A stretch of DNA of 64,000 nucleotides from Nocardia pneumoniae NBRC 100136 (lineage in GTDB: Bacteria; Actinomycetota; Actinomycetes; Mycobacteriales; Mycobacteriaceae), in the NCBI RefSeq assembly GCF_000308755.1, contig NZ_BAGF01000056.1:62001-126000 (forward strand), read 5' to 3'. The notes under the pieces are model-generated. The model searched no databases and had not been told where the DNA came from. It saw only the letters and a program-made list of their open reading frames with translations. The position numbers and the translations under genes are program-made. This document shows, piece after piece, positions 38,505 to 47,752 of the stretch. Each line of letters begins with the position of its first letter. The first letter of the stretch is position 1.

Positions 38505-39613
38505 TCAAGCCTCAATGACAACCTTCGGATCCGCGTCGGCCACCTCGCCCGGGCCCGCCGCGATGAACGCCAGCAGATCCTCGGCTTCGGCGCGGACCGC
38601 CGCCTCGTCCGACGCCGACAGCGGATGCCACGGCACGATGCGCAGCGTGGCGCCGTCGAGCGACCAGCGGCCGTGTACGAAGCCGTCGACCAGATACATG
38701 GGCACGCCCGCGGAGGCCTCCTTGGCGGTGCGCTTACGGTCTTCCTCGCTGATGATCCTGCGGCGGTCCTTGTGGCCGAGCAGCGCGTTGTCGAAGGCGG
38801 GCAGGAAACGAACCGGCACGGGCGCATCCGGCTCGGCCAAGGGCGCGTCCGGAAGATCGAACAGGACACGATGCTGGTCATCGGTGAATACCCGCAGACG
38901 TGGGCGCATCTCGTCGACGACCTCGGCCAACCGGGTGATGCCCGCCCATGCCTGCATGTCGGCCACCGTGGCGGGCCTTCGAACGCGGCCAGGTAGCGCA
39001 GCACCAGCGTCTCGGGCCGCGGCCCGGCGGCCATCGGCGCGCCGATCCATTCCTCGGCCAGCCCCACCGTGACGTACCGGTTGCGCCACCGACCCCACGC
39101 ACCGGTCTCCGGGCCGTGCGCCAGCGGGATCAGCAACTCCACGGTCTCGGCCAGCCTGCGGGTGTGCCGACCCGGGAAGCGCTCCGCGAGCAGCTTCCCC
39201 AGCTCGCCGCGGCGCAGCAGCCGACCGGCCAGCATGTCGCGCCCGGCCGCCGCGAGTTCCGCCAGGTCGACGCCGTCGATCTCATCGCGGAAGTACGGCG
39301 TCTTCAGCGCGGCGTCGACCACCGGCTGCACCGTGGGCCGCAACCAGCGGAAGTCGGCCGCGTCGGCCAGATGCACGGTACGGCGGATCATGGTGGAGCG
39401 CACCACCTGACGCGCACGCAGCAGCGCGGCCAGGTCGTCGTGCCGGAACGACGCCAGTCGCGACCACAGTCCCACGTAGGGCCAGTTCGGCTCCTGGCCC
39501 TGCACGGCGACCAGATGCCGGACGAGTTCCAACGGGCTCAGCGCCACCCGATCCACCAGCTTCTGGCGGACCAGCAGCGTCCGATTCAGTTCGCGCAGCG
39601 ACAGTTCCGTCAT
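38505..39613 (-). pseudogene. Winged-helix DNA-binding protein gene with a frameshift
   Basis: The N-terminal ~218 codons (SLRELNRTLLVRQKLVDR, LVRHLVAVQGQEPNWPYVGL, MIRRTVHLADAADFRWLRP) and the C-terminal ~150 codons (DMQAWAGITRLAEVVDEM, VRFLPAFDNALLGHKDRR, LVDGFVHGRWSLDG) clearly belong to one HTH_42 (PF06224) protein of ~370 residues, relatives of the AlkZ DNA glycosylases. The frame changes at about 38968-38978: restoring one G in the CCGCCACGG stretch (minus strand) joins AAFEGPATVADMQAW correctly. Either the gene is inactivated or the base is missing through a sequencing error in a GC-rich run. No other lesion is seen. Confidence 0.85.
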
Positions 39614-39676
39614 GGGTCCATCGTCGCTGAGGCCACCGACAGATCGGCGGCACGAGGTTCGGTCCGCGTGCGGGAA

Positions 39677-41254
39677 TCACCGGTCGGGCAGGCAGCGGCC
39701 CGGGTCGGGCAGGTCCGCGCACGGCGCGTTGCCGTGCGCTCGCAGCACTTCTTTGCCGGTCTGATCGGTCAGGAAGTGCAGGAAGCTCGCGGCGAGCGAG
39801 TCACCGGGCAGTTCCCCATTGCTGTAGGCGTACTCGACGCCCCAGAACGGGTAGGCGCGCCGCACGGCGGCGTCGCGGCCCGCGCCGACGCCGTCGATCG
39901 CGATGGTGGGCAAGCCCGCGTCGATGGCTTCGGAGAACTCCAGATAGCCTACCGAGCCCGGGATGTCGGCCACCGCCTTGCGCATGTCCGCGGTCACCTG
40001 CACGTCGCAGTGCGCGGGCGCGCTGATGACCGTGCCTTTGAGCGCCGTGCAGCTCGCGTGCGGACGATCCGGCTGCGTGCCCTCGAGCACCCTGCGCTCG
40101 AAGGTGGTTCGCGAACCCGAACCGGGAATGCGGTTGACCAGCACGACCGGCAGGTCCGGACCGCCCACCTCGCGCCAGTTACCGATCCTGCCGCGGTAGA
40201 GATCCTGGATCTGGGCGACGGTCAGATCACGGACGCCGACGCCGGGATGGACGATCAGCGTGAACAACGACAGGGCGAGCGGCCGGTGCACCAGCGCCGG
40301 ATATCCGCCGCCCTTCGCGCCGTCGCTGATCGCGAGTAGCCCCGGCTTGCCCGCGCCCTCCTCGGCGAGCTGGTCGAGACCGCGCTCGGTCCCCTCGAAT
40401 CGGAACGCGAATTCCGCTCCGGTGCAACGCTTTCGATACTGGTCGGCGGCCTCCTCGATCACCGGGCCGAACGCCGAGGACCCGATCACGGTCAGCTTGC
40501 CCGACGCGCACTCGATCGGCGTCGGCGACGGCTCCCGCCAGACCACCACGAGCAGAAAACCGATCACCAGCACCAGAGACATCGTGAACACGACGAGCCT
40601 CCGGGACGTGCCCGCCCGGGTCTGGATGATCCGGCCGCCCTTGATACCGCCGCGCAGCACCGGCTCCGGGTAGTTCCCCGCTTCGCCGGAGCGCTGCAAG
40701 ATCGCCAGGATCTTGTAGTGATCGTCCTTGCGCAGTGGCACTTTCGGCAGATCGATCACGCCGATGTGCCCGCCGGTGTCCTCGCGCACGTCGATGGCGG
40801 AGTTGCGACCGAGATGGTCGGCCAGCGCCGAAGGATCGCTCAGTTCGTTCACCGCCATGCCGATCACCCGGCGCTGCGGAAAATGCAGGTGCAGACCGAT
40901 CTGCTGGCTCGGCGCCGTGTAGTCCTCGATGTCGATGCTGGTGATGCCCGCGTTCTCGATGCGCACCAAGACGACCGAGATGTCCTTCAGATCCGGGCTC
41001 GCGCCGTCGGCCGAGGGACGCAACTGCGTGAGCACCCCGGGGAACCTCGACTCGATCTCACCGGTGACGGGCGTATCCATCTGCACCCGGTAGCCGAGCC
41101 GTTTGCGGCCCGCGAGGACGAACTCCCATAGCGGCCCGACAACCGCCACGACGAGCGCTATGACCGCCGCAACGGTACCTATCAGCGTCAGAACGGTGTC
41201 GAGCGGCAAGTCGCCCACCAGTTGATCCCACTCCCCGAGAAAACCATGTGACAC
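39677..41254 (-). CDS. Membrane-tethered PstS-like substrate-binding protein
   Basis: A 525-residue protein with an unusual plan. Helix 1 (VLTLIGTVAAVIALVVAVVG) is at ~21-48, followed by a ~170-residue domain (ISVVLVRIENAGITSIDIED, LHLHFPQRRVIGMAVNELSD). Helix 2 (LVVFTMSLVLVIGFLLVVVW) is at 220-239. An extracytoplasmic phosphate-binding-type domain (LTVIGSSAFGPVIEEAADQY, VVLVNRIPGSGSRTTFERRV, FLHFLTDQTGKEVLRAHG) occupies 250-525. PstS proteins are normally lipoproteins beside pstCAB; here there is no lipobox and no transporter gene nearby. The protein may sense phosphate or another anion, or present a ligand. Confidence 0.82.
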   Translation of the reverse strand: MSHGFLGEWDQLVGDLPLDTVLTLIGTVAAVIALVVAVVGPLWEFVLAGRKRLGYRVQMDTPVTGEIESRFPGVLTQLRPSADGASPDLKDISVVLVRIENAGITSIDIEDYTAPSQQIGLHLHFPQRRVIGMAVNELSDPSALADHLGRNSAIDVREDTGGHIGVIDLPKVPLRKDDHYKILAILQRSGEAGNYPEPVLRGGIKGGRIIQTRAGTSRRLVVFTMSLVLVIGFLLVVVWREPSPTPIECASGKLTVIGSSAFGPVIEEAADQYRKRCTGAEFAFRFEGTERGLDQLAEEGAGKPGLLAISDGAKGGGYPALVHRPLALSLFTLIVHPGVGVRDLTVAQIQDLYRGRIGNWREVGGPDLPVVLVNRIPGSGSRTTFERRVLEGTQPDRPHASCTALKGTVISAPAHCDVQVTADMRKAVADIPGSVGYLEFSEAIDAGLPTIAIDGVGAGRDAAVRRAYPFWGVEYAYSNGELPGDSLAASFLHFLTDQTGKEVLRAHGNAPCADLPDPGRCLPDR

Positions 41255-41323
41255 TCATTCTCTGCGGCAATCATGCGCCCGCACACCGCGATTCGAACTG
41301 TTCGGCCACCGTTAACCCGGCGG

Positions 41324-42385
41324 TCATGCCCCAGCGCGGGTCCATGCCAGCAGGTCCGCCAGCGGCCAGGTGTTGATCACGCGTTCCGCGGCAACGCCGT
41401 TCGCGACCGCGCGCTCGCATCCGTACCCTTGCCAGTCGAGCTGTCCAGGTGCGTGCGCGTCGGTGTCGATGGCGAAGTGACACCCCATCTCCACCGCTAG
41501 GCGCAGCAATCGCGAGGGCGGATCGAGCCTTTCGGGCCTGCTGTTGATCTCCACGGCAGTGCCGTAGGTGCGGCATGCCTCGAAAACGACCTCGGCGTCG
41601 AAGGTCGACTCCGGCCTCGTGCCACGACCGCCCGTCACCAAGCGGCCGGTGCAGTGCCCGAGCACGTCGACATCGGGATCGGCGACCGCGTAGGCCATGC
41701 GCTTGGTCATCGTCGCGCTGTCGTCGCGCAGATGCGAATGCACGCTGGCCACGACGATGTCCAACCGGGCGAGCAGGTCCGCCCGCTGATCGAGGGTGCC
41801 GTCGTCGAGGATGTCCACTTCGATGCCGGTGAGGATGCGGAACGGCGCCATCCGGTCGTTGAGTTCGGCGACCACGTCCAATTGCTTGCGCAGCCGGTCG
41901 GCGGACAGCCCGTTGGCCACGGTCAATCGCGGCGAATGGTCGGTCAGGGCGCAATATTCGTGGCCGAGCGCCGCCGCGACGCGCATCATCTCCTCGATCG
42001 GGCTGCCGCCGTCGGACCAATTGGAGTGCGTGTGCAGATCGCCGCGCAGCCGCTCGCGCAACGGCTGGCCCGGCGCCCCGATCGGCTGCGCGGCCGCGCG
42101 CAGTTCGGCCAGGTACCGCGGCACCGTACCGGCGTACGCCTGTTCGATGACGGCCGCGGTCTTGGGTCCGATGCCCGCGATCTCCTGCCAGCTGCCCGCC
42201 GCCCGATGCGCCTCGCGCTCCTCGGCGGACAGCCCGTCGACGGCGTCGGCGGCGCGCCGGTAGGCCTTGACCCGGTGGGTTTCGGCTCGGGCGCGTTCCA
42301 GCCAGAAGCCGATCTCCCGCAGCGCCGCCACCGGACCGGGCGCGGTGGCGTCGTCCGGTGTCCCGCTCGGATCCTGGTCGAGCAC
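41324..42385 (-). CDS. PHP domain protein with helix-hairpin-helix region
   Basis: A 353-residue protein. Residues 20-100 resemble the helix-hairpin-helix part of family X DNA polymerases (WQEIAGIGPKTAAVIEQAYA). A PHP phosphoesterase follows: RGDLHTHSNWSDGGSPIEEM, EYCALTDHSPRLTVANGLS, LTGIEVDILDDGTLD, VVASVHSHLRDD and HFAIDTDAHAPGQLDWQGYG. All the metal histidines and aspartates typical of PHP enzymes are present. This matches the stand-alone C-terminal half of bacterial PolX (3'-5' exonuclease/AP-endonuclease activity in that family). It starts at GTG 42385, 5 bp after the stop of the dihydrofolate-reductase-fold gene. Confidence 0.88.
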   Translation of the reverse strand: MLDQDPSGTPDDATAPGPVAALREIGFWLERARAETHRVKAYRRAADAVDGLSAEEREAHRAAGSWQEIAGIGPKTAAVIEQAYAGTVPRYLAELRAAAQPIGAPGQPLRERLRGDLHTHSNWSDGGSPIEEMMRVAAALGHEYCALTDHSPRLTVANGLSADRLRKQLDVVAELNDRMAPFRILTGIEVDILDDGTLDQRADLLARLDIVVASVHSHLRDDSATMTKRMAYAVADPDVDVLGHCTGRLVTGGRGTRPESTFDAEVVFEACRTYGTAVEINSRPERLDPPSRLLRLAVEMGCHFAIDTDAHAPGQLDWQGYGCERAVANGVAAERVINTWPLADLLAWTRAGA

Positions 42386-42389
42386 CGGG

Positions 42390-42971
42390 CTAAACGATCC
42401 GGCTGTACTTGATGAAGGCCACGCCGTCCTCGAACACCGTGCTGGTGATCACCCGGAACTTCGCCGGTTCCGGCAGCCGCGACCCCGCGCCGAACAGCGG
42501 GCGTCCACGGCCGAGCACGATCGGGTACAGCTTGAGGAAGATCTGGTCGATCTCCGGGAGCAGCACCTGCGCCAGCTCGCCGCCGCCGCACAGCCAGATG
42601 CCGAGCCCGCTTTCTCGCTTGAGCGTCCTGACCTTCTCGACCGGGTCCGCCGAGATCAGCTCCACGGCGGGATCGGGGCTCTCCGGCAGGGTGGTGGAGA
42701 CCACGAACTGCCGCAGGTGCGCGTACGGGCTGGAGGTGCCGGTGCGCACGCCGAAGTCGTGGGTCTTGCGCCCCATCAGCACGGTGTCGAAATAGCGATT
42801 GCGTTGCTCGACTCCGATCGCTTCGCGCACCTTGGTCGGCAGCGTCTCCGGGTACTGCGCGTTGATCGCTGGGCCGTGATCGCCGCCGACCGGGAAGAAG
42901 TCGACCGAGCCCCCCTCGGTGGCGATGAACCCATCGATGGTCGAGGCGACGTAATAGGTGAGCTTGCGCAT
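42390..42971 (-). CDS. Dihydrofolate reductase family protein
   Basis: A 193-residue protein of the RibD C-terminal/dihydrofolate reductase fold. It begins KLTYYVASTIDGFIATEGGS, the usual opening of the actinobacterial YwjB-like group, and has TVLMGRKTHDFGVRTGT, GIWLCGGGELAQVLLPEID and YPIVLGRGRPLFG. NADPH binding is expected from GGGELA. These proteins are not the essential FolA; the substrate is unknown. A 4-bp gap to the PHP gene suggests co-transcription. It is separated by 64 bp from mutM upstream. Confidence 0.88.
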   Translation of the reverse strand: MRKLTYYVASTIDGFIATEGGSVDFFPVGGDHGPAINAQYPETLPTKVREAIGVEQRNRYFDTVLMGRKTHDFGVRTGTSSPYAHLRQFVVSTTLPESPDPAVELISADPVEKVRTLKRESGLGIWLCGGGELAQVLLPEIDQIFLKLYPIVLGRGRPLFGAGSRLPEPAKFRVITSTVFEDGVAFIKYSRIV

Positions 42972-43035
42972 GCTTCCTTCCTCACGGGTCGGGTGACAGT
43001 CCGAACCGCCCTGAGGAAACGGTAGCTCGCTCGCG

Positions 43036-43896
43036 CTAGCGGTGGCGCGGCTTCGGCTGGCAGCGCGGGCAGGAGTACGACGAGCGGTTCATGAACCGCT
43101 CCCGGACGATCGGCGCGCCACAGCGGCGGCACGGCTCGTCCTCCCGGCCGTAGACGGCGAGGGAGCGCTCGAAGTAGCCGGACTCACCGTTGATGTTCAC
43201 ATACAGTGCGTCGAAGGACGTGCCGCCCGCGTCGAGCGCTTCGGCCATCACCGCACGCACCTCGGCGAGCAGGGCGCGCACGGCGGGCCTGGACAATCCC
43301 GCCGCGATCCGCCCGCCGTGCAACCGGGCACGCCACAGCGCCTCGTCGGCGTAGATGTTGCCTATGCCGGAGACGACGCCCTGGTCGAGCAGGACGCGTT
43401 TGATCTCGCTGCGCTTGCCCCGAATGACGGCGACCACGGATTCGAGGTCGAAGCGCGGGTCGAGCGGGTCGCGGGCGATGTGCGCGACCGGCTCGGGCAC
43501 CAGGGTGCCGTCCACCTCGACCAGCGGCGCGAGCGCCCAGCCGCCGAAGGTGCGCTGGTCGACGAAACGCAGCTGCGTGCCGTCACCGAAGGTGGCGCGG
43601 ATGTGCGCGTGCTTCTCCAGCGGAGCGTCGGCGGGCTGGATCAGCATCTGACCGCTCATCCCCAGATGCACCACCAACGCGGCTTCGGGGTCGTCGAAGG
43701 TCAGCCAGAGGAACTTGCCGCGCCGCTCGGCCGACTCGACCTTCAGGCCGGTCAGCCGTGCGGCGAGATCGGCGGCGCCTTCGAGATGGCGGCGCACCGA
43801 CCGGGGATGGGTGATCGCCACCGATTCGACGACCCGGCCGACCACATGCTCGGCGAGGCCACGTCGAACCACCTCGACCTCGGGAAGCTCGGGCAC
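43036..43896 (-). CDS. mutM: Formamidopyrimidine-DNA glycosylase
   Basis: A 286-residue bifunctional DNA glycosylase/AP lyase that removes 8-oxoguanine and formamidopyrimidines. The catalytic N-terminus [13 protein letters not shown] carries P2 and E3. The helix-two-turn-helix is [17 protein letters not shown]. The C-terminal zinc finger has [13 protein letters not shown] and SSYSCPRCQ. The GTG at 43896 is 1 bp from the rnc stop. The rnc-fpg pairing downstream of DUF177-rpmF is the ancestral order also seen in M. tuberculosis (Rv2924c-Rv2925c). Confidence 0.96.
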   Translation of the reverse strand: MPELPEVEVVRRGLAEHVVGRVVESVAITHPRSVRRHLEGAADLAARLTGLKVESAERRGKFLWLTFDDPEAALVVHLGMSGQMLIQPADAPLEKHAHIRATFGDGTQLRFVDQRTFGGWALAPLVEVDGTLVPEPVAHIARDPLDPRFDLESVVAVIRGKRSEIKRVLLDQGVVSGIGNIYADEALWRARLHGGRIAAGLSRPAVRALLAEVRAVMAEALDAGGTSFDALYVNINGESGYFERSLAVYGREDEPCRRCGAPIVRERFMNRSSYSCPRCQPKPRHR

Positions 43897-43897
43897 G

Positions 43898-44611
43898 TCA
43901 GGTTTCGGCGGTCAGCGCCTCGTAGGCGGCCCCCGCGGCCTTCTGTTCGGCTTCCTTCTTGGACCGGCCGACGCCCTGCCCGTAGGCCCGGCCGCCGATC
44001 ACCGTGGTCGCGGTGAACTCCTTGTCGTGGTCCGGCCCCGTCGAGGTGATCTCGTAGCTGGGCACGCCGAGGCCACGCTCGGCGGTGAGTTCCTGCAGGC
44101 TGGTCTTCCAGTCCAAGCCGGCGCCCATGCGGGGGCCCCGCTCGAGCAACTCGGCGAACAGCCGCAACACCACCGAGCGCGCCACATCGATGCCGTGCTG
44201 CAGATGCACGGCACCCAGCAGCGACTCCATGCCGTCGGCGAGGATGCTCTCCTTGTCCCTGCCGCCGGTGAGCTCTTCGCCCTTGCCCAGCAGCAGATGG
44301 GCACCGAGCCCGCCTTCGCCGAGGCCGCGGGCGACCTCGGCGAGCGCGCGCATGTTCACCACGCTCGCGCGCAGCTTGGCCAGCTCACCCTCGGTCTTGG
44401 AGGGATGCTCGTGATACAGCCGCTCGGTGATGCTCAGCCCGAGCACGGAGTCGCCGAGGAACTCGAGACGTTCGTTCGTCGGCAGACCGCCGTTCTCGTA
44501 CGCGTACGACCGGTGGGTCAGCGCGAGGCGCAGCAGATCCGGCTGCAGGTCGACGCCAAGCGCGGCGAGCAGGCTCGCGTGTTCACCGGACGAGTCGGGT
44601 TCGTCGGTCAC
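43898..44611 (-). CDS. rnc: Ribonuclease III
   Basis: A 237-residue double-stranded RNA endonuclease for rRNA and mRNA processing. The catalytic signature is [16 protein letters not shown] at ~43-58. The second acidic pair is in [15 protein letters not shown], and the dsRNA-binding domain covers ~165-235 ([20 protein letters not shown] and [19 protein letters not shown]). GTG 44611. It lies between rpmF (22-bp gap) and mutM (1-bp gap), forming rpmF-rnc-mutM with DUF177 in front. Confidence 0.96.
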   Translation of the reverse strand: MTDEPDSSGEHASLLAALGVDLQPDLLRLALTHRSYAYENGGLPTNERLEFLGDSVLGLSITERLYHEHPSKTEGELAKLRASVVNMRALAEVARGLGEGGLGAHLLLGKGEELTGGRDKESILADGMESLLGAVHLQHGIDVARSVVLRLFAELLERGPRMGAGLDWKTSLQELTAERGLGVPSYEITSTGPDHDKEFTATTVIGGRAYGQGVGRSKKEAEQKAAGAAYEALTAET

Positions 44612-44633
44612 GTCGCTACGGAAGGTCGAACGA

Positions 44634-44816
44634 TCAGACCGCGGCGGTGACCTGGCGACCCTTGTAGGTGCCGCAGGACGGGCAGGCGATGTGCGGCAGG
44701 GTCTTCTCGCCGCAGGCGCGGTTCGGGCAGGTGATCAGGGTCGGCGCGGCGGCCTTCCACTGGCTGCGCCGCGACCTGGTGTTGGAACGGGACATCCGGC
44801 GCTTGGGAACGGCCAC
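44634..44816 (-). CDS. rpmF: 50S ribosomal protein L32
   Basis: A 60-residue basic ribosomal protein starting [19 protein letters not shown]. It has four zinc-type cysteines in CPNRACG and CPSCG, so it is the zinc-binding (C+) form rather than the zinc-independent paralogue. It lies 2 bp after the DUF177 gene, the common yceD-rpmF arrangement, and 22 bp before rnc. Confidence 0.97.
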   Translation of the reverse strand: MAVPKRRMSRSNTRSRRSQWKAAAPTLITCPNRACGEKTLPHIACPSCGTYKGRQVTAAV

Positions 44817-44818
44817 GA

Positions 44819-45457
44819 CTACTTCTCCTCTGTCCTATGTGCTGTGTCACCCTCGTCGGGGCTGCCGATGCCGGGCGATCCGGCGGCGAATTTCGCCAGT
44901 CCGGCCCAGCGGGGGTCAAGTATCTCATGGGTGTGCTCGGATCCCGCAATCGCCATCCGCACCCCGCATTCCGGGCACAGTCCGGCGCAATCCGCTGTGC
45001 ACAGCGGCTGGAGCGGGAGCTCGAGGCCGAACGCGTCGATGATCACGGGCTCGAGGTCGATGGTGTCGTCGACCATGCGATAGACCTCGTCGTCCTCGGT
45101 GGTCTGCTCGGTGGTGCTGTCCGGATAGGCGAACAACTCGGTGAGTCGCACGCCGACCTCGCCGGTGAACGGCTCCAGGCAGCGCGAGCACTCCCCCTCG
45201 ATCGGCGCGGTCACCGTTCCGGTGACCAGCACACCCTCGGACACCGCCTGCAACTGCAGGTCGAGCTCCACCTCCGCGCCGACGGGGACGGCGACCAGAT
45301 CCAGGCCGATCCGCTCCTGCGTGGTCACGGTGCGGCGCAGCTCGCGCATCGTGCCCGGCCTGCGGCCGAGGCTGCGGGTGTCCAGCACGAAAGCCGCGTC
45401 CGGCATCCGGCGCTTGGCCGAATGGGAACGCGACGCGGAACCGGATCCGGCGGACAT
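44819..45457 (-). CDS. DUF177 / YceD family protein (Rv2926c-like)
   Basis: A ~212-residue protein. The core at ~30-185 has [35 protein letters not shown], a CSRCLEPF pair, [10 protein letters not shown] and a terminal [13 protein letters not shown] cluster, together a probable zinc-binding site. YceD proteins are linked to 23S rRNA accumulation and are almost always next to rpmF, as here (2-bp gap). The start is uncertain: ATG 45457 is used; GTG at 45460 and 45472 (SEFVMSAGS) are in frame and neither has a strong ribosome site. Confidence 0.88.
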   Translation of the reverse strand: MSAGSGSASRSHSAKRRMPDAAFVLDTRSLGRRPGTMRELRRTVTTQERIGLDLVAVPVGAEVELDLQLQAVSEGVLVTGTVTAPIEGECSRCLEPFTGEVGVRLTELFAYPDSTTEQTTEDDEVYRMVDDTIDLEPVIIDAFGLELPLQPLCTADCAGLCPECGVRMAIAGSEHTHEILDPRWAGLAKFAAGSPGIGSPDEGDTAHRTEEK

Positions 45458-45554
45458 CACGAACTCACTCACGATCGGGGGGATATGGGCAACCACTCAA
45501 CAATACGCGACCGCGCGGTTCTCACCCAAACGCTGCTGATCATCCCGGATGCCG

Positions 45555-46301
45555 CTACCTGCGGAATTCGGTGGCGTAGTCGGGCGCGCCCGCCCCGGTG
45601 CGCAGCTGGGTGCGCCCGCGGCCGACGGTGCGCAGCGTGCTGGTGAGCGTCTCTTCGAAATCGGCCAGCCGGGAGTCGACGTAGTGGTCGCACTCCTCGC
45701 GCAGCCGATCGGCTTCGGCGTGCGCGGCGTCGATCACCCTGGCTGATTCGGCATGCGCGGCGCGCACCACCTCGGTCTGCGTGACCAAGCGCTCCTGCTC
45801 GGCGAGACCTTCCGCCACGGACCGTTCGTAGGCGGCCTTCCCCGCCTCGATCATCCGCTCCGACTCGGTGCGCGCCCGGCCGGTCAGCGCCTCGTATTCG
45901 GCGTTGCCGTCGGCCACCACGCGCTCGGCCTCCTCCTGCGCGGAGGCGACCAGGCGGTCGGCGTGCGCGCTGGCCTCGGCCACCATGCGGTCGGCGTGTG
46001 CCTTGGCGTCGGCGAGGATGCGGTCGGCCTCCTCGCGGGCCGAGCCGATCGTGCGGTCGGCCTGTTCGTTGGCGCTCTGCACCGTGGTCTCGGCCGCGGC
46101 CCTGGCGTCGGACACGATCTTGTCCCGGTGATCGAGCACGTCCTGGGCGTCGTCGAGTTCGCCGGGCAGCGCGTCACGGACGTCGTCGAGCAGTTCGAGC
46201 ACATCGCCGCGCGGAACGATGCAGCTGCGGGTCGGCGGGATGCCGCGCGCCTCCTCGACGATGGCGACGAGTTCGTCGAGCGCTTCGAATACGCGATACA
46301 T
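45555..46301 (-). CDS. sepIVA: DivIVA-like septal protein SepIVA
   Basis: A 248-residue coiled-coil protein of the Rv2927c (SepIVA) type, which in mycobacteria localises to the septum and the intracellular membrane domain and is needed for division. It opens MYRVFEALDELVAIVEEARG and PRGDVLELLDDVRDALP, followed by a long alanine/glutamate/arginine heptad region (ADRTIGSAREEADRILADA repeated with variations) to ~225. ATG 46301 is chosen because GGAGGG is 8 bases upstream; GTG 46307 has only 2. It is divergent from gtrA across 366 bp and precedes DUF177 with a 97-bp gap. Confidence 0.92.
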   Translation of the reverse strand: MYRVFEALDELVAIVEEARGIPPTRSCIVPRGDVLELLDDVRDALPGELDDAQDVLDHRDKIVSDARAAAETTVQSANEQADRTIGSAREEADRILADAKAHADRMVAEASAHADRLVASAQEEAERVVADGNAEYEALTGRARTESERMIEAGKAAYERSVAEGLAEQERLVTQTEVVRAAHAESARVIDAAHAEADRLREECDHYVDSRLADFEETLTSTLRTVGRGRTQLRTGAGAPDYATEFRR

Positions 46302-46667
46302 GCTCACTACCCTCCTGCGGACTCACGGCGAAACCCAGTGTGCCCCTCGTCACGGCTCGTGCCGAGTGCATTTCCGGTGTGTCGCGGCAGTGTCTTGCAC
46401 GCCACAGAATCAAGTGGAGCCCTCCTCTCCGCTTCGTGTTACATTCGTCTGGAAGATCGAACTCGGATCTTCAGCACGGACCGCGAGCCTGCCGGGATCG
46501 CGGACAAAGAGCCGGAGGAACGGACACCTGCCCGTCGAGTGTCGACAGGCTCCGACCATTCAGCGACCGCTGAATACGCGCCACGAACGGAACCTGCCGA
46601 GAATCGACGGGCAAGGAAGCGATGATCGATCGCAGGTGCCCGCGCCGAGGGCTCGTGGGCGATCGGA
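46302..46667. other. Gene-free region with two small hairpins before gtrA
   Basis: These 366 bp separate sepIVA and gtrA. No gene is seen. GAAGATC at 46452-46458 pairs with GATCTTC at 46466-46472, and ATTCAGC at 46558-46564 pairs with GCTGAAT at 46569-46575 (4-base loop). Both would be in the 5' leader of gtrA if its promoter is near the A/T-rich stretch around 46435. Confidence 0.4.
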
Positions 46668-47192
46668 ATGACGATGACTGTTCTGGAACTACCGCGATCG
46701 GCGGGAGCGAGCGCCACCAGCTTGTTCACCCCGTGGGTGAGCCCGTACCCGCTGGTGCCGACGGCGCAGGCCGCGGCGACGTTCGGCCGGCTGCTCCAGT
46801 ACCTGCGCGGTGACCGCGCCTTCGCCCAGCTGATCCGCTTCTCGCTCGTCGGCGGATCAAGCAACGTCGCCTACGTGCTGCTGTTCTTCGCCATGCACGG
46901 TGTCGGGCCGCTGATCGCGAACGTCGCCGGCTCGGTCGTCAGTACCATGATCGCCAACGAACTGCACCGCCAGCTGACCTTCCACGCCGCGGGCCGGGTC
47001 GGCTGGTTCACCGCGCAGTGGGAAGGCGGCGGGCTGGCGCTGGTCGGTCTCGGCATCACGACCGCGGCCCTGGCCGCACTCGGCGTGTGGGCGCCCGGTC
47101 TCGGGGACACCGCGCAGGCCGCCGCCATCCTGGCCATCACCGCCGCGGTCGGCGGCATGCGCTTCCTGGCACTGCGCGGCCTGGTTTTCTGA
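46668..47192 (+). CDS. GtrA-family membrane protein
   Basis: A 174-residue protein with four predicted helices in the GtrA pattern: FAQLIRFSLVGGSSNVAYVL with the family RF-x-x-VG motif, ANVAGSVVSTMIANELHRQL with the conserved N-x4-R, then GLALVGLGITTAALAALGVW and AAAILAITAAVGGMRFLALR. GtrA proteins are thought to move lipid-linked sugars across the membrane for wall polysaccharide synthesis. No polyprenyl-phosphate glycosyltransferase is adjacent. The first ~45 residues are a less conserved cytosolic leader; ATG 46674 is a possible alternative start. It converges on coaD with a 22-bp gap. Confidence 0.88.
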   Translation: MTMTVLELPRSAGASATSLFTPWVSPYPLVPTAQAAATFGRLLQYLRGDRAFAQLIRFSLVGGSSNVAYVLLFFAMHGVGPLIANVAGSVVSTMIANELHRQLTFHAAGRVGWFTAQWEGGGLALVGLGITTAALAALGVWAPGLGDTAQAAAILAITAAVGGMRFLALRGLVF

Positions 47193-47214
47193 AACTCCGC
47201 TGCCCGGGCGAGAG

Positions 47215-47700
47215 TCAGTTCTTGCGTTCGGCCAGGCGGTCGAGAAGGCGTTTGTGGACCGACGGGGGAAGCATGTCGCTGACGTCGCCGCCGTATGTGG
47301 CGACCTCCTTGACGAGCGAGCTGGACAGGTAACTGAAGGACGGGTTGGTGGCGATGAAGAAGGTGTCCACGCCGGAGAGCTTCTTGTTCATCTGCGCCAT
47401 TTGCAGCTCGTAGCCGAAGTCGCCCGCGTCTCGCAGGCCCTTCACGATGGCGGTGATGCCCTGCTCGCGGGCGAAGTCCACGAGCAGACCGTGCCATGAC
47501 TCCACCCGGACGTTGCTCAGGTGCGCGGTCGACTCGCGCAGCATCTCGATGCGCTCCTCGACGGTGAACATGCCCTGCTTCTTCGGGTTGATCATGACGG
47601 TGATGACCACCTCGTCGAACTGGGCCGCCGCCCGGGTGAAGACATCGAGGTGACCGTAGGTCACGGGGTCGAACGACCCGGGGCACAGTGCTCCTGCCAT
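47215..47700 (-). CDS. coaD: Phosphopantetheine adenylyltransferase
   Basis: A 161-residue enzyme of coenzyme A synthesis (4'-phosphopantetheine + ATP to dephospho-CoA). The nucleotidyltransferase motif is [19 protein letters not shown] with the T/HxGH-type YGHL. Family stretches include [40 protein letters not shown] and [18 protein letters not shown]. Length is typical. The upstream rsmD gene ends 53 bp away and a small hairpin lies in between, so the two may be separately transcribed. Confidence 0.96.
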   Translation of the reverse strand: MAGALCPGSFDPVTYGHLDVFTRAAAQFDEVVITVMINPKKQGMFTVEERIEMLRESTAHLSNVRVESWHGLLVDFAREQGITAIVKGLRDAGDFGYELQMAQMNKKLSGVDTFFIATNPSFSYLSSSLVKEVATYGGDVSDMLPPSVHKRLLDRLAERKN

Positions 47701-47717
47701 GAGCCGACGCTAGCAGG

Positions 47718-47733
47718 GCCGCGGCCCCGCGGC
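47718..47733 (-). terminator. Short GC hairpin between rsmD and coaD
   Basis: GCCGCGG at 47718-47724 and CCGCGGC at 47727-47733 form a compact dyad in the 52-bp gap after the rsmD stop. It could end the pyc-rsmD transcript, but the loop is small and there is no U-run. Confidence 0.35.
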
Positions 47734-47752
47734 ACGAGTGGCCACGCCGCGT

